From a virus: a DNA stretch of 20,350 nucleotides. The stretch lies in IMG/VR virus record IMGVR_UViG_3300006917_000202, positions 1-20,350 of that record; one strand, written 5' to 3'. Below the pieces are notes generated by a model that saw nothing but the letters and a program-made list of their open reading frames with translations, was not told the origin of the DNA and did not search any database. The translations under genes and the position numbers were made by a program. Shown here one piece after another: positions 1-6,009 of this stretch; the stretch's first letter is position 1; each line of letters begins with the position of its first letter.

Positions 1-1
1 A

Positions 2-1357
2 GGTGGAACGTATCGCAAGGGTAACTACAGCAGCAACGGCTGGACGGGTGACGCATCGCTAGGCATTGGCATTGAAGCAAGCCGCCACGATGATCAAGAC
101 GACGATTTTGAGGGTGGCATTAACGCCTGTTTGACGAAAGACGGACAAAATAGTGCTACTGCTGATCTCCCAATGGGCGGATACAAGCACACTAACGTGG
201 CAAATGGCACGGCGCGTAACAACTATGCTGCGATTGGTCAGGTTCAAGACGGTTCCTTTATCTGGTGTGGAACCTCCGGTGGAACTGCGAACGCACAGAC
301 CCTCACCCCAAGCCCTGCGATTACTGCCTATGCTGCTGGTCAGGTGTTTCGGTTTATTGCAGGTTTTACCCCTACTGGCACTGTCACTCTTAACGTGAGT
401 GGCGTAGGCGCTAAAAGCATAATTGCAGATCAACTCGGAACGGCAACGGGGTCTCTGTCGTTTATGAAGGGTACGCTAATTGAGGTGTTGTATGATGGCA
501 CTTCCTTTATTCAGCGTAACGGCTCTCGTTTAGGACTTGCCAGCTTTGACAATGCTGCTACCGCACGAACTTTAGACCTATTCAAAAGTCGTGGCACTGA
601 GAGTCCAACCAATGTGATTGTGCAGACTGGTGATCCACTAGGCGTAATTAACTTTTGGGGTGCTAATGGAACTGGGTATGATCGCGCTGCATACGTAGGA
701 GCCGAAATTGATACCACCCCTGGCGCATCGTCTGACATGCCGGGGCGATTGGTGTTTGGAACGACACCCAATGGCTCTGCAAGCACTGTGGAGAGGATGC
801 GAATTACCAACGCTGGTCGTGTCGGTATTAACACAATTAACCCGCTTACTCCGGTCCATATAGTTAATACCGAAAGTGGCACGTTGAACACAATGCTGTG
901 CATAAGCAGCGTGGCTGGAGACGTTTCCACGGCTGCATTAGTTGTCGGAAAAAAAGATAACAACAGCACAACATCGCAGACGTTAATCCAGTTTTTAATG
1001 AATTCAGCGGCTACTGGACAGGGGCAAATTAACGCTAACGGAGCTTCGCAAGCTGCGTTTGGTGCTTACTCCGATGAGCGATTGAAGGAAAACATAGTTG
1101 ACCTGTCACCTCAGTTGTCAGCTATTGCTTCGCTGCGACCTGTTGAATTTGACTATAAAGACGGCACAGGGCATCAGATAGGTTTTGTTGCTCAAGAAGT
1201 TGCCAAGGTCTACCCGGATCTCGTGGGCGAAGGCTCCAACGGTTTTTTAACGTTAACCGGCTTGGGCAAAAATGATGCGCGACTTATAAAAGCCATTCAG
1301 GAACTAGCCGCTCAAGTCGCTTCTTTGCAAGCCCGCCTAGCCAAACTAGAGCGGTAG
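2..1357 (+). CDS. Tail fibre/spike protein with C-terminal S74 intramolecular chaperone (5' end outside window)
   Basis: The frame is open from the first complete codon at position 2, so the gene begins upstream of the window; the TTG at 131 is not a convincing start. The visible 451 codons encode a glycine/threonine/asparagine-rich fibre shaft. An early DDQDDDFEGGINACLTKDG segment followed by LPMGGYKHTNV is typical of podophage-like fibres. Near the end GINTINPLTPVHI precedes the chaperone segment. The C-terminal 95 residues form a Peptidase_S74 domain (PF13884) beginning at SDERLKENI (Ser codon 1070-1072), with GFVAQEVAKVYPDLV and a final helical coiled coil. In this family the domain trimerises the fibre and then cuts itself off before the Ser. 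The product would be a virion adhesin contacting the host surface. The DUF5675 gene follows after 2 bases. The fibre role is confident; the receptor is unknown. Confidence 0.9.
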   Translation, partial: GGTYRKGNYSSNGWTGDASLGIGIEASRHDDQDDDFEGGINACLTKDGQNSATADLPMGGYKHTNVANGTARNNYAAIGQVQDGSFIWCGTSGGTANAQTLTPSPAITAYAAGQVFRFIAGFTPTGTVTLNVSGVGAKSIIADQLGTATGSLSFMKGTLIEVLYDGTSFIQRNGSRLGLASFDNAATARTLDLFKSRGTESPTNVIVQTGDPLGVINFWGANGTGYDRAAYVGAEIDTTPGASSDMPGRLVFGTTPNGSASTVERMRITNAGRVGINTINPLTPVHIVNTESGTLNTMLCISSVAGDVSTAALVVGKKDNNSTTSQTLIQFLMNSAATGQGQINANGASQAAFGAYSDERLKENIVDLSPQLSAIASLRPVEFDYKDGTGHQIGFVAQEVAKVYPDLVGEGSNGFLTLTGLGKNDARLIKAIQELAAQVASLQARLAKLER

Positions 1358-1359
1358 TT

Positions 1360-1749
1360 GTGAAACTGACGGTACGCCGCATTACTGAATACCAGAACGC
1401 TACGTATGGCGTTTTGCTTATTGATGGTAAGCCGTCGTTTGTAACTTTAGAAGATGCTTGGAAGGACAATGCCAAGCAGGTGTCCTGTATTCCTACGGGG
1501 ACGTACAAAATTGTGCGTCATAAGAGCCCAAGGTTTGGCAAGACGTACAAAGTTTTGGACGTGCCTGATAGGTCTGAAATTCTTATTCACGCTGGCAACA
1601 CGCATGAGGACACTCAGGGCTGTATTCTTGTCGGGCTAATGTTTGGAGTTCTTGGGGCTCAAAGTGCAATTCTAAGCAGCCGCACAGCGTTTGAGGCTTT
1701 AATGAACGAGCTAAAGGACGTAAAGGAAGCGGAGCTAGAGATTGTATGA
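1360..1749 (+). CDS. DUF5675 family protein, possible peptidoglycan-active enzyme
   Basis: 129 residues from a GTG start two bases after the fibre stop. The protein matches the DUF5675 pattern: an N-terminal strand pair ending in FVTLEDAW, then IPTGTYKIVRHKSPRFGKTYKVLDVPD, then the diagnostic IHAGNTHEDTQGCILVG at about residues 75-91. The His-Ala-Gly-Asn and the Gly-Cys resemble the His/Cys active-site arrangement of YkuD L,D-transpeptidases, so a cell-wall-directed cysteine enzyme is plausible but inferred. The family is otherwise uncharacterised. The gene ends in an ATGA overlap with the next one (1746), so the two are probably translationally coupled. Its place between a fibre and a holin-like gene is where many phages keep the endolysin. 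No clear Shine-Dalgarno precedes the GTG. Confidence 0.8.
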   Translation: MKLTVRRITEYQNATYGVLLIDGKPSFVTLEDAWKDNAKQVSCIPTGTYKIVRHKSPRFGKTYKVLDVPDRSEILIHAGNTHEDTQGCILVGLMFGVLGAQSAILSSRTAFEALMNELKDVKEAELEIV

Positions 1750-1985
1750 CTGGCGGTGACATTACGGAGTTGCGTTACTGGCTTGACCTAGCGATCAAGG
1801 GACTCATCGGCATTGTTGTTTCAATCGTCGGAATGGATTACCGCAACCTAAAGAAAAGCCTAGAGGACTTAGAAAGCCACAAGTTCCAGGTAACGATGCA
1901 AGTAGAGGTCATGCAAATAGAACTTCGCAGCATGAACCAGCGGCTTGAACGCATGGAACAGAAGCTAGACCAGGCATTGAAGTGA
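1746..1985 (+). CDS. Small membrane protein with C-terminal coiled coil (lysis-cassette candidate)
   Basis: 79 residues. One hydrophobic segment at about residues 12-30 (WLDLAIKGLIGIVVSIVGM) is followed by a charged heptad-like helix, about residues 33-78, ending in MNQRLERMEQKLDQALK. This predicts a membrane-anchored protein with a coiled-coil tail, a layout seen in small phage lysis or holin-accessory proteins. No family was recognised. It overlaps the DUF5675 gene by ATGA at 1746-1749 and the next gene by GTGA at 1982-1985, so it is embedded in a coupled cassette. Function is inferred from shape and neighbours only. Confidence 0.7.
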   Translation: MTGGDITELRYWLDLAIKGLIGIVVSIVGMDYRNLKKSLEDLESHKFQVTMQVEVMQIELRSMNQRLERMEQKLDQALK

Positions 1986-2788
1986 GACTGCTTTTTGCAG
2001 TTTTGTTGCTGTGTGCTGTGAACGCTCATGCCCAAGGCGTAAGTTACATTGGGTTATGCAATAAGACGTGGAACTGTGAAAACACGTTAAAGACCTGGCG
2101 ACAACGTGACATAAGTGTGGGGTGGCTAGAAGGTTCGTTTGGCGCTGAGTGCTCATGCGCCGACCAATTACTGCGTTTAGATCGCCCCAAAGTTATCCGG
2201 GTGCATTTAGCAAATGGTCCGTGTCTAAGAAACCAGCGATGTGAGCCGCACGACGTGTTTGCTGGCTTGACCATTACGCAAGCTAATAAAGCTGTTATGC
2301 GTCCTGGCAGTCGGATGCGTCGGCGTTTTGCTGCGGTGGTAACCCGCTTTAGGCAGCGTCTCTTGCAGTCTCGAAACGCCGTTCAGTGTTATGTAAGCCC
2401 TTGTTTGGAGTGTGATCTCAATGGACCCGCTCGAAAAGTTCTGTCTCGGATTGTACGTGCTCGTTTGCCTGGTTGCGTTCTTGTGGATAATCCACTTAGG
2501 CATCAGTGCTTGTCCCAATCGGTGTGCGAAAAGCACGGACCCGACACCGATCTGCGTGAGCCGTGTATCTATGACTTAGACGGGACAGAGGTTAATTCTG
2601 TGGTTGACTTGCGGCGGATAGCCAAGAAGACTGCTAAGTGCGATCTGCGGTTTTATTGGTCGCATTGGATGAATTGCAACGTTGAAGGGCAGTTGTTCGT
2701 TAAGCCGTCTCAGCGGGTATGTCATTCAACTGGCAAGCGTATGCAAAATGCAGGAGACAGAGCATGGACCGTTTTCTCGGATCGGTAG
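1982..2788 (+). CDS. Exported cysteine-rich protein of unknown function, possible TIM-barrel hydrolase
   Basis: 268 residues from a GTG start inside a GTGA overlap. Residues 1-18 form a signal peptide (MRLLFAVLLLCAVNAHA) with an AHA-type cleavage site, so the protein probably enters the periplasm or is secreted. The mature part is unusually rich in cysteine, with many Cys spread along its length (for example AECSCAD, GPCLRNQRC and CYVSPCLECDL), consistent with disulphides. Alternating hydrophobic strands and helices (KVIRVHLANG, CYVSPCLECDLN, GCVLVDNPL, LRFYWSHWMNCN) resemble a beta/alpha barrel. The Glu in SPCLECDL is a candidate catalytic residue. Its place between a DUF5675 gene and a holin-like gene suggests a role in lysis or the cell wall. 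I do not recognise a named family, and the barrel fold is inference. Confidence 0.75.
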   Translation: MRLLFAVLLLCAVNAHAQGVSYIGLCNKTWNCENTLKTWRQRDISVGWLEGSFGAECSCADQLLRLDRPKVIRVHLANGPCLRNQRCEPHDVFAGLTITQANKAVMRPGSRMRRRFAAVVTRFRQRLLQSRNAVQCYVSPCLECDLNGPARKVLSRIVRARLPGCVLVDNPLRHQCLSQSVCEKHGPDTDLREPCIYDLDGTEVNSVVDLRRIAKKTAKCDLRFYWSHWMNCNVEGQLFVKPSQRVCHSTGKRMQNAGDRAWTVFSDR

Positions 2789-2955
2789 TAAGGCACCTCT
2801 TAAGCCTTGCCTCGGGCGGGTTGTTAGTCATTGGAGTTGGCGATGCCGAAGCTGACAAGCTGGCTGACGCTGTGACGCCTGTATTGTCCGGCGCATTGCT
2901 TTACGGACTTTCGCAGTTTTGGTCGATTAAGGACAAGAAGCGTAACTTCTTTTAA
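2764..2955 (+). CDS. Putative holin, Pam3-gp28-like
   Basis: 63 residues from ATG 2764. An AGGAG at 2752-2756 with 7-base spacing favours this start over the in-frame ATG at 2719. Two hydrophobic stretches (about residues 9-26, VRHLLSLASGGLLVIGVG, and 33-50, AVTPVLSGALLYGLSQFW) are joined by a short acidic linker (DAEADKLAD), and the C-terminus is basic (KDKKRNFF). This is the usual shape of a small two-span holin and resembles the Pam3-gp28 putative holin family. It overlaps the 3' end of the exported protein gene by 25 bases. Its TAA overlaps the TAA of the convergent gene on the other strand. It probably forms the membrane lesion at the end of infection. Confidence 0.7.
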   Translation: MDRFLGSVVRHLLSLASGGLLVIGVGDAEADKLADAVTPVLSGALLYGLSQFWSIKDKKRNFF

Positions 2956-3449
2956 CAGTCTTTGCGGTAGCGTTTGGTCTTTAGCGTTGAGAATGACGCG
3001 CTAGGGGCTCCGTGTGTTTCCTCAGTAGTGTTTGTGACGTAGGAGATGACGGCTTGGAACATCCCGCGAGCTTCGATTTCGGCACAGTGGAGTTTGAATT
3101 GCTTTGCGGCTTGTTCGCGTATGTGGGCTGCCACGTGTGTATCGTCCTCGTAAAGTTGTTCCAGCAGGAATGTGAGGTTAAACGGAACTGGTTGTTTCTC
3201 GAATAGAAACCATCGCAGTCGGTTTATTTCCGCGATGGCTTTTAGGTTGAACGATTGGCGGTGAACTTTGTGAAGTTCATCGTAGCGTATTAGGTGTCCG
3301 TTGCCTGTGGTTAGGATTTTGTCGAAGAAGAAGCAGTAGTCTTTAAGTGCTCTTTCGATGACGGCAAACCATAGTTCGCGTTCGGGGGTTTTTAGGATAG
3401 CGGCTTCTTGATCGACAGCGAATGGGTTGGTTTTGCGATGATCGCTCAT
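2952..3449 (-). CDS. Hypothetical phage protein, last gene of leftward block
   Basis: 165 residues from ATG 3449, chosen because it forms an ATGA overlap with the VRR-NUC gene; the frame extends further upstream but only inside that gene. The protein is mainly helical, with a central stretch KAIAEINRLRWFLFEKQPVPFNLTF and conserved-looking aromatic residues. The C-terminus is Ser/Thr/Lys-rich. No domain was recognised. It ends on TAA at 2952-2954, sharing three bases with the convergent holin-like stop codon. It is the most distal member of a tightly packed leftward operon. Confidence 0.75.
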   Translation of the reverse strand: MSDHRKTNPFAVDQEAAILKTPERELWFAVIERALKDYCFFFDKILTTGNGHLIRYDELHKVHRQSFNLKAIAEINRLRWFLFEKQPVPFNLTFLLEQLYEDDTHVAAHIREQAAKQFKLHCAEIEARGMFQAVISYVTNTTEETHGAPSASFSTLKTKRYRKDC

Positions 3450-3838
3450 AGCTTGTCGGCAAGGTACGCTTCCAGTGTGGCGATAGCTTCTTCTGCGCTC
3501 CAGCACACGCACGCATAGTTCCCGACTTTGTTTAGTTCGTCTATGATTTTGAGCTGTTCTGGGGACGGCTTATTGGGCTTTATTTTAAGCTCGATGTAGA
3601 GCCCGTGGTGCGTTTTGTTTGGCACTGGCACTGAGATATCAGGCACTCCTTTTTTAACGCCAGCGCGAGCCATAGTGACTCTGCGTTGAACGCTTGCTTT
3701 ACGTTCGTTTGGGACGTGCCACGCGAGATGGTAAGCGGGGTGTCTATGGCTTAGAAGGCGGCAATAGTCGAAGAAGGCGATCATGGCGGCTTCTTCGGGA
3801 CCGTGGCGGAAGTTACCCTTCAAACGGTTTGATCTCAT
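3446..3838 (-). CDS. VRR-NUC domain nuclease
   Basis: 130 residues from ATG 3838. The PD-(D/E)XK-type nuclease signature is visible: an N-terminal helix with PEEAAMIAFFDYC (Glu15/16), GVPDISVPVP with Asp67, then YIELKIKP with Glu83 and Lys85, and a closing EQLKIIDELNKVGNYACVCWSAEEAI. This matches VRR-NUC (PF08774). Phage members are thought to cut branched DNA such as Holliday junctions. It overlaps the upstream gene by 26 bases and the downstream gene by ATGA. The frame remains open upstream, to 3970, but that part lies inside the neighbouring gene and lacks domain similarity, so the shorter start is preferred. It could process replication or recombination intermediates made with the Bet/RecT protein at 6366-7220. 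Confidence 0.88.
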   Translation of the reverse strand: MRSNRLKGNFRHGPEEAAMIAFFDYCRLLSHRHPAYHLAWHVPNERKASVQRRVTMARAGVKKGVPDISVPVPNKTHHGLYIELKIKPNKPSPEQLKIIDELNKVGNYACVCWSAEEAIATLEAYLADKL

Positions 3839-4094
3839 CTTTTGGAGCCCAGGCGAGCCATAGGGTGTTTGGGTAGGCTTCTCTAATAACACGGGAGGTG
3901 CGTGGGTTTTCTTCAAACCATCCTCGGTCCCATTTAAGCCAAACGTCTCTTTCGGTTTGTCCGAGGTCAAACCAGTATTCGCGGACGTACCTGACTTCGT
4001 AGCCGTTTACGTCAATGTGTTTGATTGTTATCCAGAACGGAGAGCTGACGGGTGGGTCTTCCCAGGCTTCAAAGTGTTTCCAGTCTGGCGTCAC
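3813..4094 (-). CDS. Hypothetical protein
   Basis: 93 residues from GTG 4094, which forms a GTGA overlap with the preceding 44-residue gene. The protein is rich in Trp, Tyr and acidic residues (DWKHFEAWEDPP, EYWFDLGQTERDVWLKWDRGWFEENP) and looks like a compact beta-rich domain. No family was recognised. Its end overlaps the start of the VRR-NUC gene by 26 bases. The tight packing with both neighbours supports it as a real gene. Function unknown. Confidence 0.7.
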   Translation of the reverse strand: MTPDWKHFEAWEDPPVSSPFWITIKHIDVNGYEVRYVREYWFDLGQTERDVWLKWDRGWFEENPRTSRVIREAYPNTLWLAWAPKDEIKPFEG

Positions 4095-4225
4095 TTCTTT
4101 TTCTTGGTAACGCCTTTAATCTTGCCAGCGTTCTCCGACGCGTAAAACACGGCGTCACCCTGCTTTTTGCCATAGAACTTTTCCATGGCTTGTCTAATTT
4201 TAAGACCCTTTTTGGTCAGTGGCAT
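4091..4225 (-). CDS. Small lysine-rich phage protein (44 residues)
   Basis: The protein begins MPLTKKGLKIRQAMEKFYG, continues DAVFYASENAGKIKGV and ends TKKKK. Very similar short basic proteins, with a KKG..I..AMEK.YG start and a VFYAS...G.I.GV end, recur in many tailed-phage genomes, usually among early genes, with no assigned function. The high Lys content suggests nucleic-acid or nucleoprotein contact (inference). The gene starts within the upstream gene (26-base overlap) and ends in GTGA shared with the next start, so its reading frame is fixed on both sides. At 44 residues it is easily missed by gene callers. Confidence 0.8.
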   Translation of the reverse strand: MPLTKKGLKIRQAMEKFYGKKQGDAVFYASENAGKIKGVTKKKK

Positions 4226-4535
4226 CACAGGCTCCTGTGCAAGCAAACGCAGGACAAGTGTGCCAGTCGGAGCATTGGTTAGCTACAACGTTTTTTTGGC
4301 ACTTGATCATGTAGAACCCATCCCCAGAGAGGGTCTCTACGTGTACTGAGTCACAGTGAAGGACGTTTTCCAGAATAGCTTTTGCAAGCACCTGGGGCTC
4401 GCTTTGGTAGTGTTCTTCCAAGAGAACCCGTAGTTCTGGGTGTTCGTGTGGGCGGTAGGTGTAGCCGTCACCGACCCTTACATGGACGGTAACCTTCCAC
4501 TTGCCGTCGTAGACTGTGTGGGTTGACCAGCTCAT
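4200..4535 (-). CDS. Hypothetical protein with Cys/His-containing C-terminus
   Basis: 111 residues from ATG 4535, three bases after the upstream stop. The N-terminal half is beta-rich (WKVTVHVRVGDGYTYRPHEHPELRVLLEEHY). The C-terminal part contains CQKNVVANQCSDWHTCPAFACTGAC, i.e. five cysteines and a histidine within about 25 residues, which could bind a metal ion. No family was recognised. It overlaps the 44-residue gene by 26 bases. Function unknown; expression as part of the leftward operon is inferred from spacing. Confidence 0.7.
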   Translation of the reverse strand: MSWSTHTVYDGKWKVTVHVRVGDGYTYRPHEHPELRVLLEEHYQSEPQVLAKAILENVLHCDSVHVETLSGDGFYMIKCQKNVVANQCSDWHTCPAFACTGACDATDQKGS

Positions 4536-4538
4536 GCT

Positions 4539-4775
4539 TTAGAACGGCACCTTTTCGTCAGACCCGGCGGGGGCGTTTGCCATGCGCTTTAGGTAGGTGC
4601 TGCACCACTTGACCTCTTGCCTGAGCTGCCTAATTTCGTGGCAAAGAAGAGCAACCATGCCGGACTGGTTAGCCAGTACTGGGGCAAAGGAGGTCTGGTA
4701 CTCGATGAGGCTCACGGCTTCTTTTTCCAGTGCTTCACGGTTCCATTGTTCTGGGCTTTTCTTAGCGTAGCTCAT
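4539..4775 (-). CDS. Small helical hypothetical protein
   Basis: 78 residues from ATG 4775, which overlaps the helicase-loader-like stop as ATGA. The sequence is predicted to be almost wholly helical (EQWNREALEKEAVSLIEYQ, HEIRQLRQEVKWCSTYLKRM). The C-terminus ends in GSDEKVPF, which recalls the acidic-aromatic tails of single-strand-binding proteins, but the rest has no SSB fold. No family was recognised. Coupling to the loader-like gene suggests, without proving, a replication-related role. Confidence 0.65.
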   Translation of the reverse strand: MSYAKKSPEQWNREALEKEAVSLIEYQTSFAPVLANQSGMVALLCHEIRQLRQEVKWCSTYLKRMANAPAGSDEKVPF

Positions 4776-5281
4776 TTAATCATCCTTATGTGCACAGAGG
4801 GTAAAACTGTTTGCAGTGCGGCTTTAATGTCGTCGCTTTCGGCTCGTTTTTCAACCGTTTCGTACCGCTGTCTAAACTGCGCCCGGAGGACGCCTAGCTG
4901 GTCACTGGTTGCGTGCGCGAGTTCCTTTAACCCAGGAACCCCACCAATAGCTTTTAGGGCTTCTGGAGCGAGCCTAGCGGCTTCTTCCTCCGCGTAGTAG
5001 AGGCTTCGCTTTCCAGCGAACAGCACGGCATCCCAGGCGCTAGACCAATCGTCTTTACCGCCTCTGCGGTTTGCCAGAATTGCGGCATTAATTTCGCCAA
5101 CAGAGGGTGGAAACGCTCGTGGTTCGCTAAGGAGTTCTGCGATAGCAACTTGAGTCTCTGTGTAGCTGGCGTGTCCCAGGACGATGCTCCACAGTGTAAC
5201 CCGCTCATCGGAGCAGGATACTTTAGTCCCGTATTCGGCGCGTAAAACGCCAAGCAATCGCCTAATTTCAGTCTCCGTCAT
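4772..5281 (-). CDS. Replicative helicase loader/inhibitor-like protein (G39P-type N-terminus)
   Basis: 169 residues from ATG 5281; an in-frame TTG at 5287 is an alternative. Residues 1-65 show the pattern of phage helicase loaders of the G39P/Loader_inhib type: a first helix TEIRRLLGVLRAEYG, then VTLWSIVLG, then VAIAELLSEPRAFPPSVGEI, where the late FPPSVGEI is characteristic. The C-terminal part (WDAVLFAGKR, LAPEALKAIGGVPGLKEL, LGVLRAQFRQRYETVEKR) matches the second half of such proteins. They recruit the host DnaB-type helicase to the phage origin. It is the first gene of the leftward block, directly beside the origin-like region, which fits. No ATPase motif is present, so it is not a DnaC-type AAA+ loader. 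Confidence 0.75.
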   Translation of the reverse strand: MTETEIRRLLGVLRAEYGTKVSCSDERVTLWSIVLGHASYTETQVAIAELLSEPRAFPPSVGEINAAILANRRGGKDDWSSAWDAVLFAGKRSLYYAEEEAARLAPEALKAIGGVPGLKELAHATSDQLGVLRAQFRQRYETVEKRAESDDIKAALQTVLPSVHIRMIK

Positions 5282-5339
5282 GCCCAATGTGTACCTGATC
5301 TGAACTCTTACCGCTAGTCCCCTGCTACACTTTCTATGT

Positions 5340-5353
5340 GTGGTATATACCAC
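5340..5353 (-). promoter_or_regulatory. Palindrome GTGGTATATACCAC, possible leftward promoter/operator
   Basis: A perfect 14-bp palindrome lies 59 bases upstream of the helicase-loader-like start. Read on the minus strand it contains TGGTATATA, which resembles an extended -10 element. No good -35 is present at the standard distance. It could be the core of the leftward promoter, a repressor site on it, or both. Seen directly in the sequence; function inferred. Confidence 0.4.
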
Positions 5354-5369
5354 CAAGTAAATAAAGTTC

Positions 5370-5398
5370 TTGACAGACCCGTGGTTTTCCCCCCTAAT
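5370..5398 (+). promoter_or_regulatory. Candidate plus-strand sigma70 promoter
   Basis: A perfect TTGACA at 5370-5375 is followed after 17 bases by CCTAAT at 5393-5398 (4 of 6 to TATAAT). It points rightward into a region without a convincing plus-strand gene, ending at the plus-strand terminator at 5892-5934. It might produce an untranslated RNA or a replication primer. The -10 is weak and flanked by C-runs, so confidence is low. Confidence 0.3.
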
Positions 5399-5560
5399 AC
5401 CCTAGGACCCAAAACACCCCCCTTTCCTGCTCGCTTCGCTCGCATTACGCTCTCCCAACCCGCGATGGGTACTTTAGCAGCCTTTGAGTTACGAAACTGC
5501 TCGTTTACAGGGCTGTCTTTTTCCTTGTATTTTTTCCCCCCTAAAATATGTCCTTGATGC

Positions 5561-5830
5561 AGTTTCGGATCACTTGTGAGATTCATGCGGCTTGATCTGC
5601 TCGGAGTGTTGTTCGGATCATCGTAAACAAAATAGAGGTTCGGATTAGAGCTAACGACGTAACGGATCGGCTGTTCGATGCGTGTTACGGTAGGAACACG
5701 TGTATTGAGGGTGTTTTTTGAGCCTGTGGAAAAGCTGTGGATAACTAGGATAAGTTATTAGGATTATTAGGGATCTGATTAGAATTAGGACTTAATAATT
5801 GTGGTTATCGTGGGTATATGATAACCTTCA
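5561..5830. other. Origin-like region: iterons, DnaA boxes, AT-rich tract
   Basis: This non-coding stretch holds three copies of TTCGGATCA/TTCGGATTA at 5564-5572, 5612-5620 and 5639-5647. Two tandem DnaA boxes follow in the same orientation: TGTGGAAAA at 5725-5733 and TGTGGATAA at 5736-5744. The second is the perfect complement of TTATCCACA; the first fits TTWTNCACA. Next comes an AT-rich tract at about 5744-5800 with several TTAGG/ATTAGG words, and an inverted repeat at 5803-5826. Iterons, DnaA boxes and an unwinding-prone tract beside a helicase-loader-like gene are the classic layout of a theta origin. I see no phage initiator gene in the window, so the iteron-binding protein is unknown. 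Confidence 0.5.
5803..5826. promoter_or_regulatory. Inverted repeat GGTTATC-N10-GATAACC
   Basis: Two perfect 7-bp arms at 5803-5809 and 5820-5826 flank a GTGGGTATAT spacer. A TATGAT word (5817-5822, 5 of 6 to a -10 box, plus strand) overlaps the right arm, so this could be an operator over a rightward promoter or part of the origin structure. No good -35 is seen at the normal distance. Confidence 0.35.
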
Positions 5831-5891
5831 GGGGAGAGCGACAAACAACTTGTTGGGGTTGTTCTCCGAACTGCTAGTCACAGTCTTCGTT

Positions 5892-5934
5892 GGCACCAGC
5901 CGAGATTAGTCTCCCGGTTGGTGCCGTTTTTTTT
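5892..5934 (+). terminator. Rho-independent terminator, plus strand
   Basis: Left arm GGCACCAGCCG (5892-5902) pairs with CGGTTGGTGCC (5915-5925), giving an 11-bp stem with one G-U pair, followed by G and eight T residues (5927-5934). It is a strong terminator for rightward transcripts, yet no rightward gene precedes it. The last T of the run is the complement of the terminal A of the tRNA CCA end on the other strand. It would stop rightward transcription from running antisense into the tRNA and early genes. Confidence 0.85.
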
Positions 5935-6009
5935 GGCTGGCGAGGCTGGGATCGAACCAGCGACCACAGGATTAACAATCCTGCGCTCTGCCAACTGAGC
6001 TACTCGCCA
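5934..6009 (-). tRNA. tRNA-Asn (GUU) with encoded CCA
   Basis: 76 bases on the minus strand. Acceptor stem TGGCGAG pairs with CTCGCCA. The D arm is GCTC-AGTTGGCA-GAGC. The anticodon stem CAGGA/TCCTG holds the loop TTGTTAA, giving anticodon GTT. The T arm is GCTGG-TTCGATC-CCAGC. Discriminator G and a genomically encoded CCA follow. All stems pair perfectly. Its 5' ten bases overlap the end of the preceding minus-strand gene, whose TAG stop is formed by tRNA bases 8-10. It probably raises the supply of AAC/AAU decoding during phage growth, or is a remnant used as an attachment site, although no integrase is seen. Confidence 0.97.

Noticed and set aside
4539-4775. Single-strand-binding protein, from the acidic-aromatic C-terminus
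   Set aside because: The rest of the protein is helical with no OB-fold pattern. A short EKVPF tail is too little evidence.
5314-5586. Minus-strand frame of 90 codons in the origin-like region
   Set aside because: No ribosome-binding site, low-complexity Gly/Lys-rich middle, and it crosses a palindrome and a promoter candidate. Non-coding structure explains the region better.
5934-6009. tRNA-Asn as a phage attachment site
   Set aside because: The tRNA appears complete and there is no integrase or duplicated tRNA 3' end in the window, so att function cannot be supported.
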